A stretch of DNA of 64,000 nucleotides from assembly GCF_023221595.1 (NCBI RefSeq), contig NZ_CP096568.1:1-64000 (forward strand). Direction: 5' to 3'. The notes under the pieces are model-generated. The model did no database searches. It was not told the DNA's origin and worked only from the letters and a program-made list of their open reading frames with translations. Positions 9,346 to 18,414 of this stretch are shown piece by piece (position 1 is the first letter of the stretch; every line of letters begins with the position of its first letter). A program made the translations under genes and the position numbers. This stretch comes from Rhodococcus qingshengii JCM 15477 (GTDB lineage: Bacteria > Actinomycetota > Actinomycetes > Mycobacteriales > Mycobacteriaceae).

Positions 9346-10020
9346 TCACGCCGGCAGTCGGTCGCCGCGCTCAGAGGTCAGTGCCAACGATGTGAGCATG
9401 GAGAAGCGTCGGATCGCGTCAGCGTCTCCCTTGATCTCGGCGTGCGAATCACCGCCGCCGCCGGACAATGTCCGGAACACTTTCTCCGACGTACCCTCCA
9501 CGATCACCTCTGCCGGTTCGTGAGCGCTCGCCACCGACGCGCGGACTCCTGACGTACCCGAGACGAGTAGCACACTGTCGCCGTCGGCGTCGATCCGTAC
9601 CGTCACCGTGGGAAAGCCGGTTACCTGTTGCGCTGCATCGGGTTCGGGGTACAACGCCATGACCGCGAAGACCAGCCACCGCCCTCGACTGTGATCCTCG
9701 CCGGCTCCTGTCGACATCAGCGGGACACCCCACCGTGCAAGTTCGACCAGCGAACGCTGCAATCCCTGTCCCCATTCGGTCAGCGAGTACACCCGTGCGG
9801 AGACGGGCGCAGGCGCATCGGTCGATGCGACGACTCCAGCTTCTTCCAATGTGCGTAGCCGAGCGGCCAGGAGATTGGTGGCGATCCCAGGTAGCGCTTT
9901 GTTCAGGTCCGAATACCTGCTCGGGCCGACCAAAAGCTCGCGGACCACCAACATCGTCCATCGATCACCGATCACATCCAACGCCCGCGCAAGTGCGCAG
10001 AACTCCCCGTACGACTTCAT
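9346..10020 (-). CDS. HxlR-family transcriptional regulator
   Basis: 224-aa protein: N-terminal winged helix of the HxlR type (ALDVIGDRWTMLVVRELL, then SDLNKALPGIATNLLAARL; residues about 10-100) and a C-terminal half (100-224) resembling the SCP2-like extension seen in some actinobacterial HxlR proteins. It is divergent from a multidrug-type exporter across 52 bp, so it most likely represses that gene and perhaps itself, with a small ligand possibly bound by the C-terminal domain. The start is the ATG at 10018-10020. Confidence 0.88.
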   Translation of the reverse strand: MKSYGEFCALARALDVIGDRWTMLVVRELLVGPSRYSDLNKALPGIATNLLAARLRTLEEAGVVASTDAPAPVSARVYSLTEWGQGLQRSLVELARWGVPLMSTGAGEDHSRGRWLVFAVMALYPEPDAAQQVTGFPTVTVRIDADGDSVLLVSGTSGVRASVASAHEPAEVIVEGTSEKVFRTLSGGGGDSHAEIKGDADAIRRFSMLTSLALTSERGDRLPA

Positions 10021-10035
10021 GACCCCAGTCTACAC

Positions 10036-10078
10036 TTGACAAATTCATCTTATTGCTTGAAATAATAAAGTTATGAAT
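10036..10078. promoter_or_regulatory. Divergent promoter/operator of HxlR and exporter
   Basis: AT-rich compared with flanks. A TTGACA box sits at 10036-10041 facing the exporter, with AATAAT at 10061-10066. An imperfect dyad has outer arms ATTCAT (10043-10048) and ATGAAT (10073-10078) and inner TTATT/AATAA, which covers the presumed promoter, as expected for a repressor operator. There is almost no leader before the exporter ATG, suggesting a leaderless mRNA. Confidence 0.55.
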
Positions 10079-11695
10079 GTGACTGTGCAGCGCCGCCGGC
10101 CCTCGCGACTATCTGTCCTGCTCGTGTTGTGCGCGGCGACTCTGGCGATCAGCCTCGCCACGACCGCGATCAATGTGGCCCTACCCTCACTCGCACTGGA
10201 TTTTCAGGCGAACAATCGAGAACTGCAATGGATCGTCGATGCCTACAACCTGCTGTTCGCCACCTTCGTGTTGGCGTTCGGCAGTCTCAGCGACCGCTAC
10301 GGACGTAAGGGCGCCTTGCTGCTCGGGCTCACCATCTTCGGCGGCGGAGCCGTAGGGGCCTCGTTCGCGGAGAGTGCAGGCCAGTTGATCGCCTGGCAAG
10401 CGGTGATGGGCCTCGGAGCGGCATTCGTCTACCCGACGACTCTGTCAATCTTGTCCAACGTATTCACCGAACGCACCGACAAGGCGAAAGCCATCGGAAT
10501 CTGGGGCGCCACAACAGGTGTGGGCGTCGCATGTGGCCCCATCCTCGGTGGCTGGTTACTCGAGCACTTCTGGTGGGGAAGCGTCTTCCTCGCCCTCGCC
10601 GCCGGAGCCGCCATCGCCATCGGAGTCTCAGCTGCAGTGGTCACCACCTCACGCGATCCCAGCGCACCACGCATCGACATCGGTGGTCTCGTCCTGTCGG
10701 TGCTTGCAGTCGGAACCCTGGTCTACACCGTGATCGAAGCACCGGAACACGGGTGGGTCAGCACCGCCACCCTGGCCGGCTTCACCCTCGCCGCGGCACT
10801 ACTGTTCGCCATGGTGATGTGGGAACGAAACCAGGACGAACCAATGATCGACGTCCAATTGTTCACGAACATGCGCTTCACCGCAGCAAGCGCCGCAGTG
10901 ACATTCGCCTACTTCGCTTTGTTCGGATTCATCTTCCTCATCTCCCAGTACTTCCAACTCGTTCGCGGATTCGGCCCCCTCGACACAGGCCTCAAGTTCA
11001 TTCCGGTAGCCGCCTCGATCGCAGTGGGTTCCGTCCTCGGAACCATCCTCGCTGTGCGCCTGGGCAACAAACTCATCGTGACAGTCGGACTCATGCTCTT
11101 CAGCACCGCATTCCTCTGGATTTCCACACTGAGCGAGTCGACAAGCTACGCCGAGATCGCCTTGCAGATGACCCCGCTGGGACTGGGACTGGGACTGACC
11201 GCAGCTCCAGCCACCGAGGCCATCATGGGAGCAGTACCGCCCCAGAAAGCGGGCATCGGGTCAGGAATGAACGATGCCACCCGAGAAGTCGGAGGAACAC
11301 TCGGCGTCGCCATCATCGGAAGCGTGTACGCCTCCCTGTACGCGTCATCGCTCGCATCCTCCGACGCCGCGCAAAATCTTCCCGCCCACATCAGATCCAC
11401 CGTCGAAGATTCCGTCGGCGGAGCTGTCATCGCCTCCGAACAACTCCGCACCGCAGGCGACCACAGCGCAGCGCAAACAATCTCGGACGTCGCAAACCAC
11501 GCCTTCCTCGACGGCCTCACAGCCGGATCATATGTCGCTGCAGCAGTAACCGCACTCGGCGCCCTCGTCGCCGCAGCATTCCTCCCGTCACGCCCGAAGA
11601 ACGACCCGCCGTCCCACCGCCTCGACGCCCGAAACAACAACCACCACAACCAAACCTCGCAACGCGCAACACAGGACGAGAGCCCCGTCAGCTAA
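10073..11695 (+). CDS. MFS drug:H+ antiporter, DHA2 (14-TM) family
   Basis: 540-aa membrane protein with the length and motifs of EmrB/QacA-type exporters: WIVDAYNL in TM2 region, motif A GSLSDRYGRKG (70-80), and motif C-like GVACGPILGGWLLEHFWWG near residues 150-168. About 14 hydrophobic segments are visible, ending before a hydrophilic tail from about residue 505. Predicted inner-membrane efflux of lipophilic or cationic drugs, with substrate unknown. Regulated by the adjacent HxlR gene. A 10-bp-stem hairpin follows 18 bp after the stop. Confidence 0.9.
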   Translation: MNVTVQRRRPSRLSVLLVLCAATLAISLATTAINVALPSLALDFQANNRELQWIVDAYNLLFATFVLAFGSLSDRYGRKGALLLGLTIFGGGAVGASFAESAGQLIAWQAVMGLGAAFVYPTTLSILSNVFTERTDKAKAIGIWGATTGVGVACGPILGGWLLEHFWWGSVFLALAAGAAIAIGVSAAVVTTSRDPSAPRIDIGGLVLSVLAVGTLVYTVIEAPEHGWVSTATLAGFTLAAALLFAMVMWERNQDEPMIDVQLFTNMRFTAASAAVTFAYFALFGFIFLISQYFQLVRGFGPLDTGLKFIPVAASIAVGSVLGTILAVRLGNKLIVTVGLMLFSTAFLWISTLSESTSYAEIALQMTPLGLGLGLTAAPATEAIMGAVPPQKAGIGSGMNDATREVGGTLGVAIIGSVYASLYASSLASSDAAQNLPAHIRSTVEDSVGGAVIASEQLRTAGDHSAAQTISDVANHAFLDGLTAGSYVAAAVTALGALVAAAFLPSRPKNDPPSHRLDARNNNHHNQTSQRATQDESPVS

Positions 11696-11713
11696 CCCTC
11701 AAAAGATTGTCGC

Positions 11714-11749
11714 GACCTAGCGGCCGGAGCCCTCCCCCACCGCTAGGTC
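11714..11749 (+). terminator. Hairpin terminator after the DHA2 exporter
   Basis: Perfect 10-bp arms GACCTAGCGG (11714-11723) and CCGCTAGGTC (11740-11749), 16-nt loop, no T tract, typical of actinobacterial terminators. Confidence 0.65.
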
Positions 11750-12538
11750 TCGGCCGAGTAAGTATCGGCCACCATCGACTGCCCCAATCACACATCCAAC
11801 CCACCAAACCGACGCAGAAACCGGCAATGCCGGGAATGCGGCTCTCTCTGCGGCTGATCCCCCGGAGCTCACTCCCGGCGACACCACCGAAAACTCGTTC
11901 CGCCAGGCCGCCGGCCTCGCGTGACGCAGCCCCACCGCCCGCAGACTCACCACATTCACCGCACACCCCAGCTGGAAAAACTACCCGCCATCGTCACATC
12001 CGCCCTCCGCGGATAAAGCATCTCCCCATACGTCTCCCGCCGCCGACACGGCACCCTCACGTCAGCACCGCACCGACAACCCGAGATGCATACTGACCCG
12101 TACGGAACGCAGATCACCCTACGCCGATCCGAGCGAGGCCGAGCGCGCACTGAATTACTGTGAGTCCGGGAGTCGAACGCGGACAATGCATTCGCTACAA
12201 TCAGTCCACGCAGCGCCATCCCGAGATAGCGTTGTACTCGGCCCACCGAACACCGGTCCGCGCGGACCGGCATCCGATGGGTCACCCAGAACTGCGCGCC
12301 TGTCTCCCCAGACACCAGCGCGCACGGCCCATCAGGCAGGACACCTAACCCCCACCTGATGGGCCACCTTGAAGCGTTCCACACACTCGGCGAGCCCGGT
12401 ACCGCCGCTCAACCGCCGTCAATTTCGTACTTAGCGCACGAGGTCGTCCCCGATTTCTCCGCACCCACCCCAAAGGCGGTGCAGCACGCCCGAAATGGTC
12501 GATACAGGACGAACCACTCACCGCGATCAGGACGAACC
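11750..12538. other. Gene-free stretch
   Basis: Nearly 800 bp in which neither strand carries a recognisable product; frames present are low complexity (Arg/Pro-rich). A T-arm-like sequence near 12170-12185 was examined and rejected as a tRNA. Confidence 0.45.
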
Positions 12539-12793
12539 TCACCGTTCTCGGCGCCGATCACCCGTACCGTCGACACGTACACGTGCGGGGAACAGTCGCC
12601 GACGTCTACCAGCCCCGTCGGTCCTCCACTGTGTGGCCGTCGAGGCCGCCCACACCGCGCCGGTGATCCAGTGTTCGTAGGCCCAGACATCGGCGGCTCG
12701 GCGCTGCGGCGCGACGGCAGCCCACTCAGCTCGTTTGCGCAGTCGCCCTGCTGCCCGGCCCCCTGCCGCACGGAATCTGGCTGGTCTCGGCAC
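12539..12793 (-). pseudogene. Degenerate copy of a small basic protein (partner at 58930-59202)
   Basis: Reads PARFRAAGGRAAGRLRKRAE then WAAVAPQRRAADVWAYEHWI, clearly homologous to the gene at 58930-59202 (RSRFRAAGDRAAARLRKRAE, WAAVSAQRRAAHDRAHEQWA). Similarity fades after the first 45 residues; the rest is Arg-rich and likely out of frame. No family recognised. Together with two other repeat pairs it links this part of the window to the 59-62 kb part. Confidence 0.5.
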
Positions 12794-13101
12794 GGAAAAT
12801 GATCAAACGACAGATGAAAGGACGAGCTGGTTTCGACTTGCTCCGCAGACGAATACTCCTCAGCGCTGACCCATTCAACATAGATTACGGAAATTGAGCC
12901 AGAACCTCAGTTTGACTCGTCGTCGACAAGAGCCCCGTTAAACCGCCACAGCCGCTCCGGGAAAGATCCCGAAGCGGTTGCAGAGTGAATACGCGCGATG
13001 GACTATCGAATGCCGACTCGATCAAGGCAGTCCGGTCACGTCCGGATCTGATCGCCGGAGTCGAGCCTTCACACCATCGCAAAAAGCCGAACGGAGACCG
13101 C

Positions 13102-13236
13102 CTACGACCCTCCCCCGGTCCCGAAAAACGTCGCGAGCCCGGCAACACCGGCGATTCCACCGAATATCGCCGCCAACGCACCTGCGACCGTAATGACGCT
13201 GTCGAGCGTTTTGAGATCTGTGTCGGAAGAACCCAT
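13102..13236 (-). CDS. 44-aa hydrophobic membrane peptide
   Basis: Start ATG 13234-13236 with TAGGAG about 7 nt upstream, stop TAG 13102-13104. The peptide has a short polar head MGSSDTDLKTLDS and one long Ala/Gly-rich hydrophobic segment (residues 13-38, VITVAGALAAIFGGIAGVAG and on), ending GTGGGS. Clean codons and a good ribosome site support it. Possible roles are membrane-active toxin, bacteriocin-like peptide or membrane stabiliser, but nothing beyond the single TM helix is seen. Nothing else is supported in 12794-13600. Confidence 0.6.
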   Translation of the reverse strand: MGSSDTDLKTLDSVITVAGALAAIFGGIAGVAGLATFFGTGGGS

Positions 13237-13633
13237 GGCAGTCTCCTAAAAGAGGTTAGTGAATGTGCGCGGAGTGCGCGATGTTTGCCCTGGTCACACT
13301 ACCGGACGCGGGCGCTCAAGATCAATCAATTGCTCGCTAAATCTGTTGCACAGCAACACTTTTCATCGCAGCTTAACGACCACGTTTCAAGCACACAAAT
13401 GCTGCGGGTCAGCAATGCGGACCGGCAGAAATCCGTTCTCGTGCGGCCGAGACTTAAACGCTGCACGCGGTTGCCGTTGGCGATGCCGGCGGCAGCGACC
13501 GTTACCCACGAAGCCGAGCACCGCGAAGGGTTGCTCGAGTTGCTCCGCTTATATATCTCCAGTCAGGCGGGAACAAGTCAGAACTGGCACGAGCCTGCCA
13601 TCTGAGTCGCCCCCGTTGCACAGCCGATTGAAA

Positions 13634-13825
13634 CTCAAAGGCAATCATCACCGCCAGCTGTGCGGCGCTCGCATAGACAGGTGAGTGATGTTTGGCATTG
13701 ATCTTTCCGAGGACGTTGGGCAGTGGGCCGTCGCGGACAAGGGCGACGTGATCGCGGGCAGTATTGCAGCGAAAGGCGAGGAACGTGGCGAACAGGCTGG
13801 TGATAACCGGGACCGCCATCACGTC
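13634..13825 (-). pseudogene. APC-family permease fragment
   Basis: The frame reads MAVPVITSLFATFLAFRCNT then ARDHVALVRDGPLPNVLGKI and HHSPVYAS, which corresponds to the TM8 region and following loop of APC-superfamily amino-acid permeases (compare FN..R....RDG.LP in that family). Both ends are lost, and upstream it runs into a transposase remnant. It differs from the intact permease at 14062. Confidence 0.65.
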
Positions 13826-13859
13826 AGTGGCGCCTTTACCCATAGTAAGTGGCGGCGGA

Positions 13860-14026
13860 TGCTGTCGACGCAGCGGCGTCCGCGTTCGGCGATGACTTTC
13901 GCCAACGGGGTCGGGTTCGAGTGCTGCGGCGATCTCCTCACCGTTCTTGCCTTTCGCGGCCAACTAGTCGGCCCGGCGTACCTTGCGCACGACGTCCTCC
14001 GAGGAAGGGCGTTTGCGTCGCGCCAT
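13860..14026 (-). pseudogene. IS3-type transposase OrfA remnant
   Basis: From the ATG 14024-14026 the frame reads MARRKRPSSEDVVRKVRRAD, then a TAG stop, then LAAKGKNGEEIAAALE, the typical helix-turn-helix start of an IS3-family OrfA. The nonsense codon and loss of the rest make it dead. It directly abuts the permease fragment. Confidence 0.6.
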
Positions 14027-14061
14027 GATCCTTTTCGTTCTCTTCGCCCTCACCACGGAAA

Positions 14062-15525
14062 TCAGGACTCTAGATCAACCTGGACCTGCTCACAGGGGGC
14101 ATGCGGTTGTGAACTGGAAGGCAGCGGCTCATCGGGCTCGCGCAGCCGCAAGGATCCGGGGTCCTGCACCAGGCGGCGATAGAGGTAGAAGGCGATACCG
14201 ACCAGCAGAAGAACCCCCCCGATTGCCACCTCCTTGAAGCTGGCGCCCGCCGCCAGGTCAGGACTCGTGACCCCGACGACCAGGATCACGACGTTGAACA
14301 CCACGAGAAGCATCGCCACCGGAATCCAAGCACGGCCCAACCGGATCGAACGGGGCCATTGGGGGCGGTCCTTGCGGAGCAGCAGGAAGCCTGAGACGGC
14401 GAGCGTGATCGCCACGAGGTAACCAAGGTTGCCTGCGATCAAAACCGCCACGGGACTCGCGACGAAAGCGAGGACGCCGAGGTTGACGAACATGGTGAGC
14501 ACCAGGGCTAACGCCGGCTCGCCCGCCTTGTTGAGTCGACCCAGCTGACGCACCGTCATCCCCTCGTGCGAGATGCCGTAGAGCGAACGGGCGGCATCAG
14601 CAGCGGAAGAGACCATGACCAGGAAGAGCACCGCGCAAAGCACAGCGGCGACCAGTGATGAGGCCGCCGTCCCGAGGATGTCCTGATACGCGATGATGCC
14701 GTAGGTGATCGGGTCCGCCCCCACGACCTCCTCGCCCAGGTGACCCGACGTGGCCAGGGGGACGAGCGCGTAGAGCCCGATGAGGATCAGGGCGATGGTC
14801 TTCATCGCTCTGGCCGTGTCGACGGCAGGGTTCCGGTACTCGGGTGCGAACGAGGCGCACAGCTCGCTGCCGTAGATCGACCAGGCCCCCAGATACAGCC
14901 AGACGATCACGACTTTCGCGCCGCCCCACGGCCCGTCCGCGTGGAAGGAGAGATTGTCCGCCGACCAGTCGCCCATAGCGAACGGCAGAACGATCAAGCC
15001 GATGAGAACGACCACGAACACGGCCCCGACCACCCGGTTGAGGCGGACGGCGAGCTTGATGCCGAGAAGATTGACCACGGTGACCGCAACCAGCGCAACG
15101 GCTGCGATGGCATGGCCGAGCCCCACATCGACTAGTCCGGTCGACACCGTCCAGGCCGAGTCAGCGAACCACTGGGCCTGGATGATCGAGCCCATCGTCA
15201 GGCCCACGATCGTGAGGACCAAACCCCAACCGCACCAATAGCCGAAGGCCGCAACTGCACCCAGGGGAGCGAAGTAGCGCTTCCATGCTTCGTTCGCGAA
15301 GACGGCGACTCCCCCGGCTTTGTCCGGGAACATCGACGCCATCTCAGCGAAGAGATGGTTCTGGAGCAGCGCGATGACTGCCAGAACGACGCAGACGGCA
15401 ATTGTCCCCCAGGTGCCGATCGTGGCTGTAGTGGCCCCAGCGGTGATGAACAGACCGACCGCGATGGGAAGGGCGAGAGCCACACCGTCGTGCCATCGCA
15501 ATCCCTTCTGCAACTCGGGCTTCAC
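14062..15525 (-). CDS. APC-family amino-acid permease
   Basis: 487-aa integral membrane protein with about 12 hydrophobic segments, opening MKPELQKGLRWHDGVALALP. The G-rich first TM region (PIAVGLFITAGATTATIGTW) and WSIYGSELCASFAPEYRNP in the TM6-7 region fit APC transporters. It begins at GTG 15523-15525, overlapping the stop of the DUF1989 gene by 4 nt (GTGA), so the two are co-translated. The polar C-terminal tail carries no domain. Likely imports the amino acid or amide handled by the DUF1989 protein; substrate unknown. Confidence 0.88.
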   Translation of the reverse strand: MKPELQKGLRWHDGVALALPIAVGLFITAGATTATIGTWGTIAVCVVLAVIALLQNHLFAEMASMFPDKAGGVAVFANEAWKRYFAPLGAVAAFGYWCGWGLVLTIVGLTMGSIIQAQWFADSAWTVSTGLVDVGLGHAIAAVALVAVTVVNLLGIKLAVRLNRVVGAVFVVVLIGLIVLPFAMGDWSADNLSFHADGPWGGAKVVIVWLYLGAWSIYGSELCASFAPEYRNPAVDTARAMKTIALILIGLYALVPLATSGHLGEEVVGADPITYGIIAYQDILGTAASSLVAAVLCAVLFLVMVSSAADAARSLYGISHEGMTVRQLGRLNKAGEPALALVLTMFVNLGVLAFVASPVAVLIAGNLGYLVAITLAVSGFLLLRKDRPQWPRSIRLGRAWIPVAMLLVVFNVVILVVGVTSPDLAAGASFKEVAIGGVLLLVGIAFYLYRRLVQDPGSLRLREPDEPLPSSSQPHAPCEQVQVDLES

Positions 15526-16160
15526 AACGGGTCCTGACCATTGAAAATTTCGTACTTCATCGCCTTGGGCTTGAAGTCGTTGATTTCGTTCTTGTCAGGA
15601 CAAGACACGGCAACAACCAGTACATCCATCTCTGCCTCGAAATCAATGAAATCTCCAGTTTCGCAGCTTGGCGGCTCGAAGATAAATCCGCCATCCCCGT
15701 CATAGCTAACCGACATGAACGCGTTAAAGGTTCCTTCACTATCGGTATCGGCCGCCGTTAGACCGAAAGGGCGGAGGGCTTCGTCGTAGAGGTCCCAGCA
15801 TGTACGACCACCCTCAACCACGTTCGCGAGGCCACCGCTGAACTCAGCCCAGCGCTGTGAACAGCTGCCATTCATGAAGTGACGACCGACATCGTCACGA
15901 ACCACCTTCAACATCACGTTCTCGTACGGCGGCTTGGACCAGAGCTTCGCAATGCTGTCTTTTGTGCCGGTACCTTCCAAGGTATTTAGGAAAACCGACC
16001 AAGGACCCGCGAACTGTTCCTTTGGATCGTTACGATTAATGAATTTGATGTCTGCAACTTGAATCCCCTCATGTGCAGTAACCCGTAGCCTTTGCCCCTG
16101 ATCCAGATAGAAGGCGCGTCCCGAGCAAGCGGGAATGATAAATTCATCCAGAAGCGTCAT
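15522..16160 (-). CDS. DUF1989 (urea carboxylase-associated) family protein
   Basis: 212-aa protein; the ATG at 16158-16160 is chosen (GGAAG upstream, and the fold starts at MTLLDEFIIPACSGRAFYLD). Family features seen: QVADIKFINRND, FMNGSCSQRW, GGRTCWDLYDEAL, NAFMSV, and ETGDFIDFEAEMDVLV near the C-terminus with conserved Cys/His that probably bind a metal. Other DUF1989 proteins act as carboxyguanidine deiminase subunits (CgdA/CgdB) or accompany urea carboxylase, but those occur as pairs; this one is single and coupled to an APC permease, so a different nitrogen substrate is likely. A second DUF1989 protein lies at 46349. Confidence 0.85.
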   Translation of the reverse strand: MTLLDEFIIPACSGRAFYLDQGQRLRVTAHEGIQVADIKFINRNDPKEQFAGPWSVFLNTLEGTGTKDSIAKLWSKPPYENVMLKVVRDDVGRHFMNGSCSQRWAEFSGGLANVVEGGRTCWDLYDEALRPFGLTAADTDSEGTFNAFMSVSYDGDGGFIFEPPSCETGDFIDFEAEMDVLVVAVSCPDKNEINDFKPKAMKYEIFNGQDPL

Positions 16161-16268
16161 GTTTCGTTCATCTTCCTTCACGATATGTGGGTGCGGACGG
16201 TCGGCATGAGCGCCGCCCGGGAACGCAAGGCGGGCGATCGGTCGGTTCATCGCTCGCTCACCATACTG

Positions 16269-16308
16269 TGCGCGAGCGCTCGCGCAAGTTTCTTGATCGT
16301 TCGCGCAA
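16269..16308. promoter_or_regulatory. Palindromic operator upstream of the DUF1989-permease operon
   Basis: Perfect 18-bp palindrome TGCGCGAGCGCTCGCGCA at 16269-16286, followed by a half-site repeat (TTCGCGCAAG, to about 16309; compare CTCGCGCAAG at 16279-16288). It lies about 110 bp upstream of the DUF1989 start and is a likely regulator-binding site. Confidence 0.5.
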
Positions 16309-16869
16309 GTCGTCCACTTCTATAAAGCCCTGATCTGTTTCATGGAATCCTGCGAGAATTTTTCGAAAGTAGATTTTTCCGAACCATTCCCCTCCCGTTA
16401 GAGCACGAATCTCTCCAGGTTCATATGCCCGGACACGTCCGTCAGGCGGTCACGTCTGAAAATGACTTAGATATCCTGAAGGCCGGAATTGGTTTACCCT
16501 GCACTCGATCGGTGTCTCCTGTACTGGACCCTTCACACTGCACAATTCCCGCATGTTTTCCCGTGCCGTCACCATTTCGCTTGGCGGCAACCGAGACTTG
16601 CAGATTTATGACTCCCGCAACTGCGAAGCGAAGAACACCGGAATTGGTTGTCGACCAGTCTCTACTCTCCTTTCGACTAAAGCAACTAGCTCGGTCCGCT
16701 CACCGAAACAAGGGCTAATCTCGAACTTTCTCGAGTCCGGCGTGCCGGCCTGAGCGGGGTCGGTTTGATGTTTTATACGGCAGATCCTGCCTACAGGGAT
16801 GAGGCGGCGCCCGACACGGTCGGGTGGCGCCGGGGGCCACCACCCCCGGCCAGAATGATCCGTCCGACG

Positions 16870-17060
16870 GCGATCGATTTAGGCGCTCCTGCGGATTGGT
16901 CGTCCAGGTCTGCTCCAAATCTCCTTCCGAAACTCGTTGAACGCCAACGCGAACGCGCGAGCGCAGTCCAGATAATCGGCCACCGCCGCCAACTTCTCCG
17001 TCAACACAACAAGAACTCGACCATATTGCGCAGCAACAGGTTCCGCATCTGGCTGTAAAT
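16870..17060 (-). pseudogene. IS256-family transposase remnant
   Basis: The minus strand encodes VADYLDCARAFALAFNEFRK then EIW, followed in a shifted frame by QTWTTNPQERLNR, matching the hallmark end of IS256 transposases (FP..IW...NPQERLN). Both sides are lost and a frameshift separates the two motifs. 16310-16869 contains nothing I can support. Confidence 0.65.
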
Positions 17061-17114
17061 TGGATGCAACATTGCCTTCGCCCGTGATCACGATGACTTC
17101 GGCTTCCATCGCGG

Positions 17115-17350
17115 TCAAACACGCACCCCACATGGACGCTCGGCTGGCGGACGAGATCATCGCCGCACTCAGTACGCAAACGCGTGACGGTACCCGGCAG
17201 CAAGTCCGTGGAAATCGTCCTACCGAAACTTGCCGAATCCTTGAAACAGACTCTGCTGCAGTGGAAAAGAATTGGTGACGAGGTCGAGAGGATGCCCGAT
17301 GACCACCCTCTTCCTCAGTACTGATGTCGATGCCGGGCAACCGTGGAGGA
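17115..17350 (+). pseudogene. IS110-family transposase remnant
   Basis: Reads KHAPHMDARLADEIIAALST, then after a frame change VEIVLPKLAESLKQTLLQWK, RIGDEVERMPDDHPLPQ, the linker region between the DEDD and transposase-20 domains of IS110-family transposases. Truncated at both ends. It abuts the IS256 remnant, forming a small insertion-sequence graveyard before the aromatic genes. Confidence 0.65.
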
Positions 17351-17375
17351 CGCACCTTCGACGGACTGAACCTCC

Positions 17376-17615
17376 TTAGTCGTCAGGCTTCCCAGATTCC
17401 TGAGTCTCACGGCCCGTTTCCCCTCGTGCACGGCGTTCCGCAATCGTCTCCTCGCCGGCTGCCCAGTGCGTCGCGGGGACCTCGCGGATGACAACGCGCA
17501 CAGCCTCGATGGGGGCGCCGACCGCGTCGCACGCTGCTTTGACTAAGTTCCGGATGAGCGCTCGAAGCTGCTCGGGGCTGCGCCCCTCGACCAGCGTCAC
17601 TTCGATAAGTGGCAT
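17376..17615 (-). CDS. 4-oxalocrotonate tautomerase family protein
   Basis: 79-aa protein starting MPLIEVTLVEGRSPEQLRAL: the amino-terminal proline (after Met removal) is the catalytic base of this superfamily, and arginines equivalent to Arg11 (EGR) and Arg39 (VVIREVPATHW) are present. Members interconvert 2-hydroxymuconate and 2-oxo-3-hexenedioate in meta-cleavage pathways. It is slightly longer than the usual 60-70 aa because of a charged tail. It lies 4 bp after the decarboxylase-like gene, its natural pathway partner, and is the last gene of the minus-strand operon. Confidence 0.88.
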   Translation of the reverse strand: MPLIEVTLVEGRSPEQLRALIRNLVKAACDAVGAPIEAVRVVIREVPATHWAAGEETIAERRARGETGRETQESGKPDD

Positions 17616-17619
17616 CGCG

Positions 17620-18414
17620 TTAGACTCCGCCGTTGAGGAAAACTGACCCGAGGTTGGTGAAGTGCATCGCGAGGCGCTCTCCCGGGGCTATCGGTACTGC
17701 GTCTGTCATCCCCCCTGTCAGCACGACCCAGCCTGCTTCGATGGCGTGTCCACGCCGGCCCAGCTCATTTGCCGCGAAGGCGAGTGCCTCCCCTGGGTGT
17801 CCTTGCACGGCAGCGCCGGTGGCGGAGTCAACCACGCGTCCGTCGGCCTCGACGAGCACCTCCTCAAGATAAAGGTCCATCTCCTTCGGCGCGCGGCCGA
17901 CGGGGCCGGTGATGTAGACCCCTGACGAGGCATTGTCGGCCACCACGTCACTAGCCTGGAACTGGAAGTTCCGGTAGCGGCTGTCTATGACTTCGGCGCC
18001 CCCCCGAACCTCTTCCACGGCCTCCATTGCGGTCGCGCGGCTAATTCCGGGCCCCTTGAGCCGCTCGCCCATGACGAACACGATCTCTGGCTCAACACGT
18101 GGGTGTATCAGCCGAGACTGTGGCACCGGCTCGCCTGCGGGTAGGACCATCGCGTCGGTCAGCCACGCGACAAGGGGGACATGTATTCCCATTCGCTGCT
18201 GTTTCGCCTTGCTGGTCAGCCCGAGCTTGACGCCGACCAGTCGCTCCCCCCGTGCAAGGCGTACCGCAAGGTTGTGGTCCTGGATCTCATACCCAGTGTT
18301 GAGGTCGAGCTCAGGCCACTCATCAGTGAAGGCGGGGCGGTCGACGCGCTCGTCCTCGCAACGCAGCAGTTCCGCCGCCGCCGTCGCAACGGTCCACGAC
18401 CTCGCCGACGTCAC
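17620..18414 (-). CDS. 4-oxalocrotonate decarboxylase / 2-hydroxypentadienoate hydratase family
   Basis: 264-aa protein of the fumarylacetoacetase-like fold. GVKLGLTSKAKQQRMGI and the metal-binding HPRVEPEIVFVMGE (E-x-E) are typical of 4-oxalocrotonate decarboxylase (DmpH/XylI) and its sister hydratase (DmpE/XylJ). The pairing with a tautomerase gene favours decarboxylase, which makes 2-hydroxypenta-2,4-dienoate. Starts at GTG 18412-18414, overlapping the stop of the preceding 52-aa frame (GTGA). No separate hydratase, aldolase or aldehyde dehydrogenase for the rest of the pathway is intact in this window. Confidence 0.85.
   Translation of the reverse strand: MTSARSWTVATAAAELLRCEDERVDRPAFTDEWPELDLNTGYEIQDHNLAVRLARGERLVGVKLGLTSKAKQQRMGIHVPLVAWLTDAMVLPAGEPVPQSRLIHPRVEPEIVFVMGERLKGPGISRATAMEAVEEVRGGAEVIDSRYRNFQFQASDVVADNASSGVYITGPVGRAPKEMDLYLEEVLVEADGRVVDSATGAAVQGHPGEALAFAANELGRRGHAIEAGWVVLTGGMTDAVPIAPGERLAMHFTNLGSVFLNGGV

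Noticed and set aside
10531..12096. 521-codon plus-strand open frame
   Set aside because: Arg/Pro/His-rich shadow of the DHA2 exporter gene in another frame; no domain.
12150..12230. T-arm-like sequence (complement contains gttcgactccc) suggesting a tRNA
   Set aside because: No matching acceptor stem, D-arm or anticodon stem could be folded; the T-stem itself has a mismatch.
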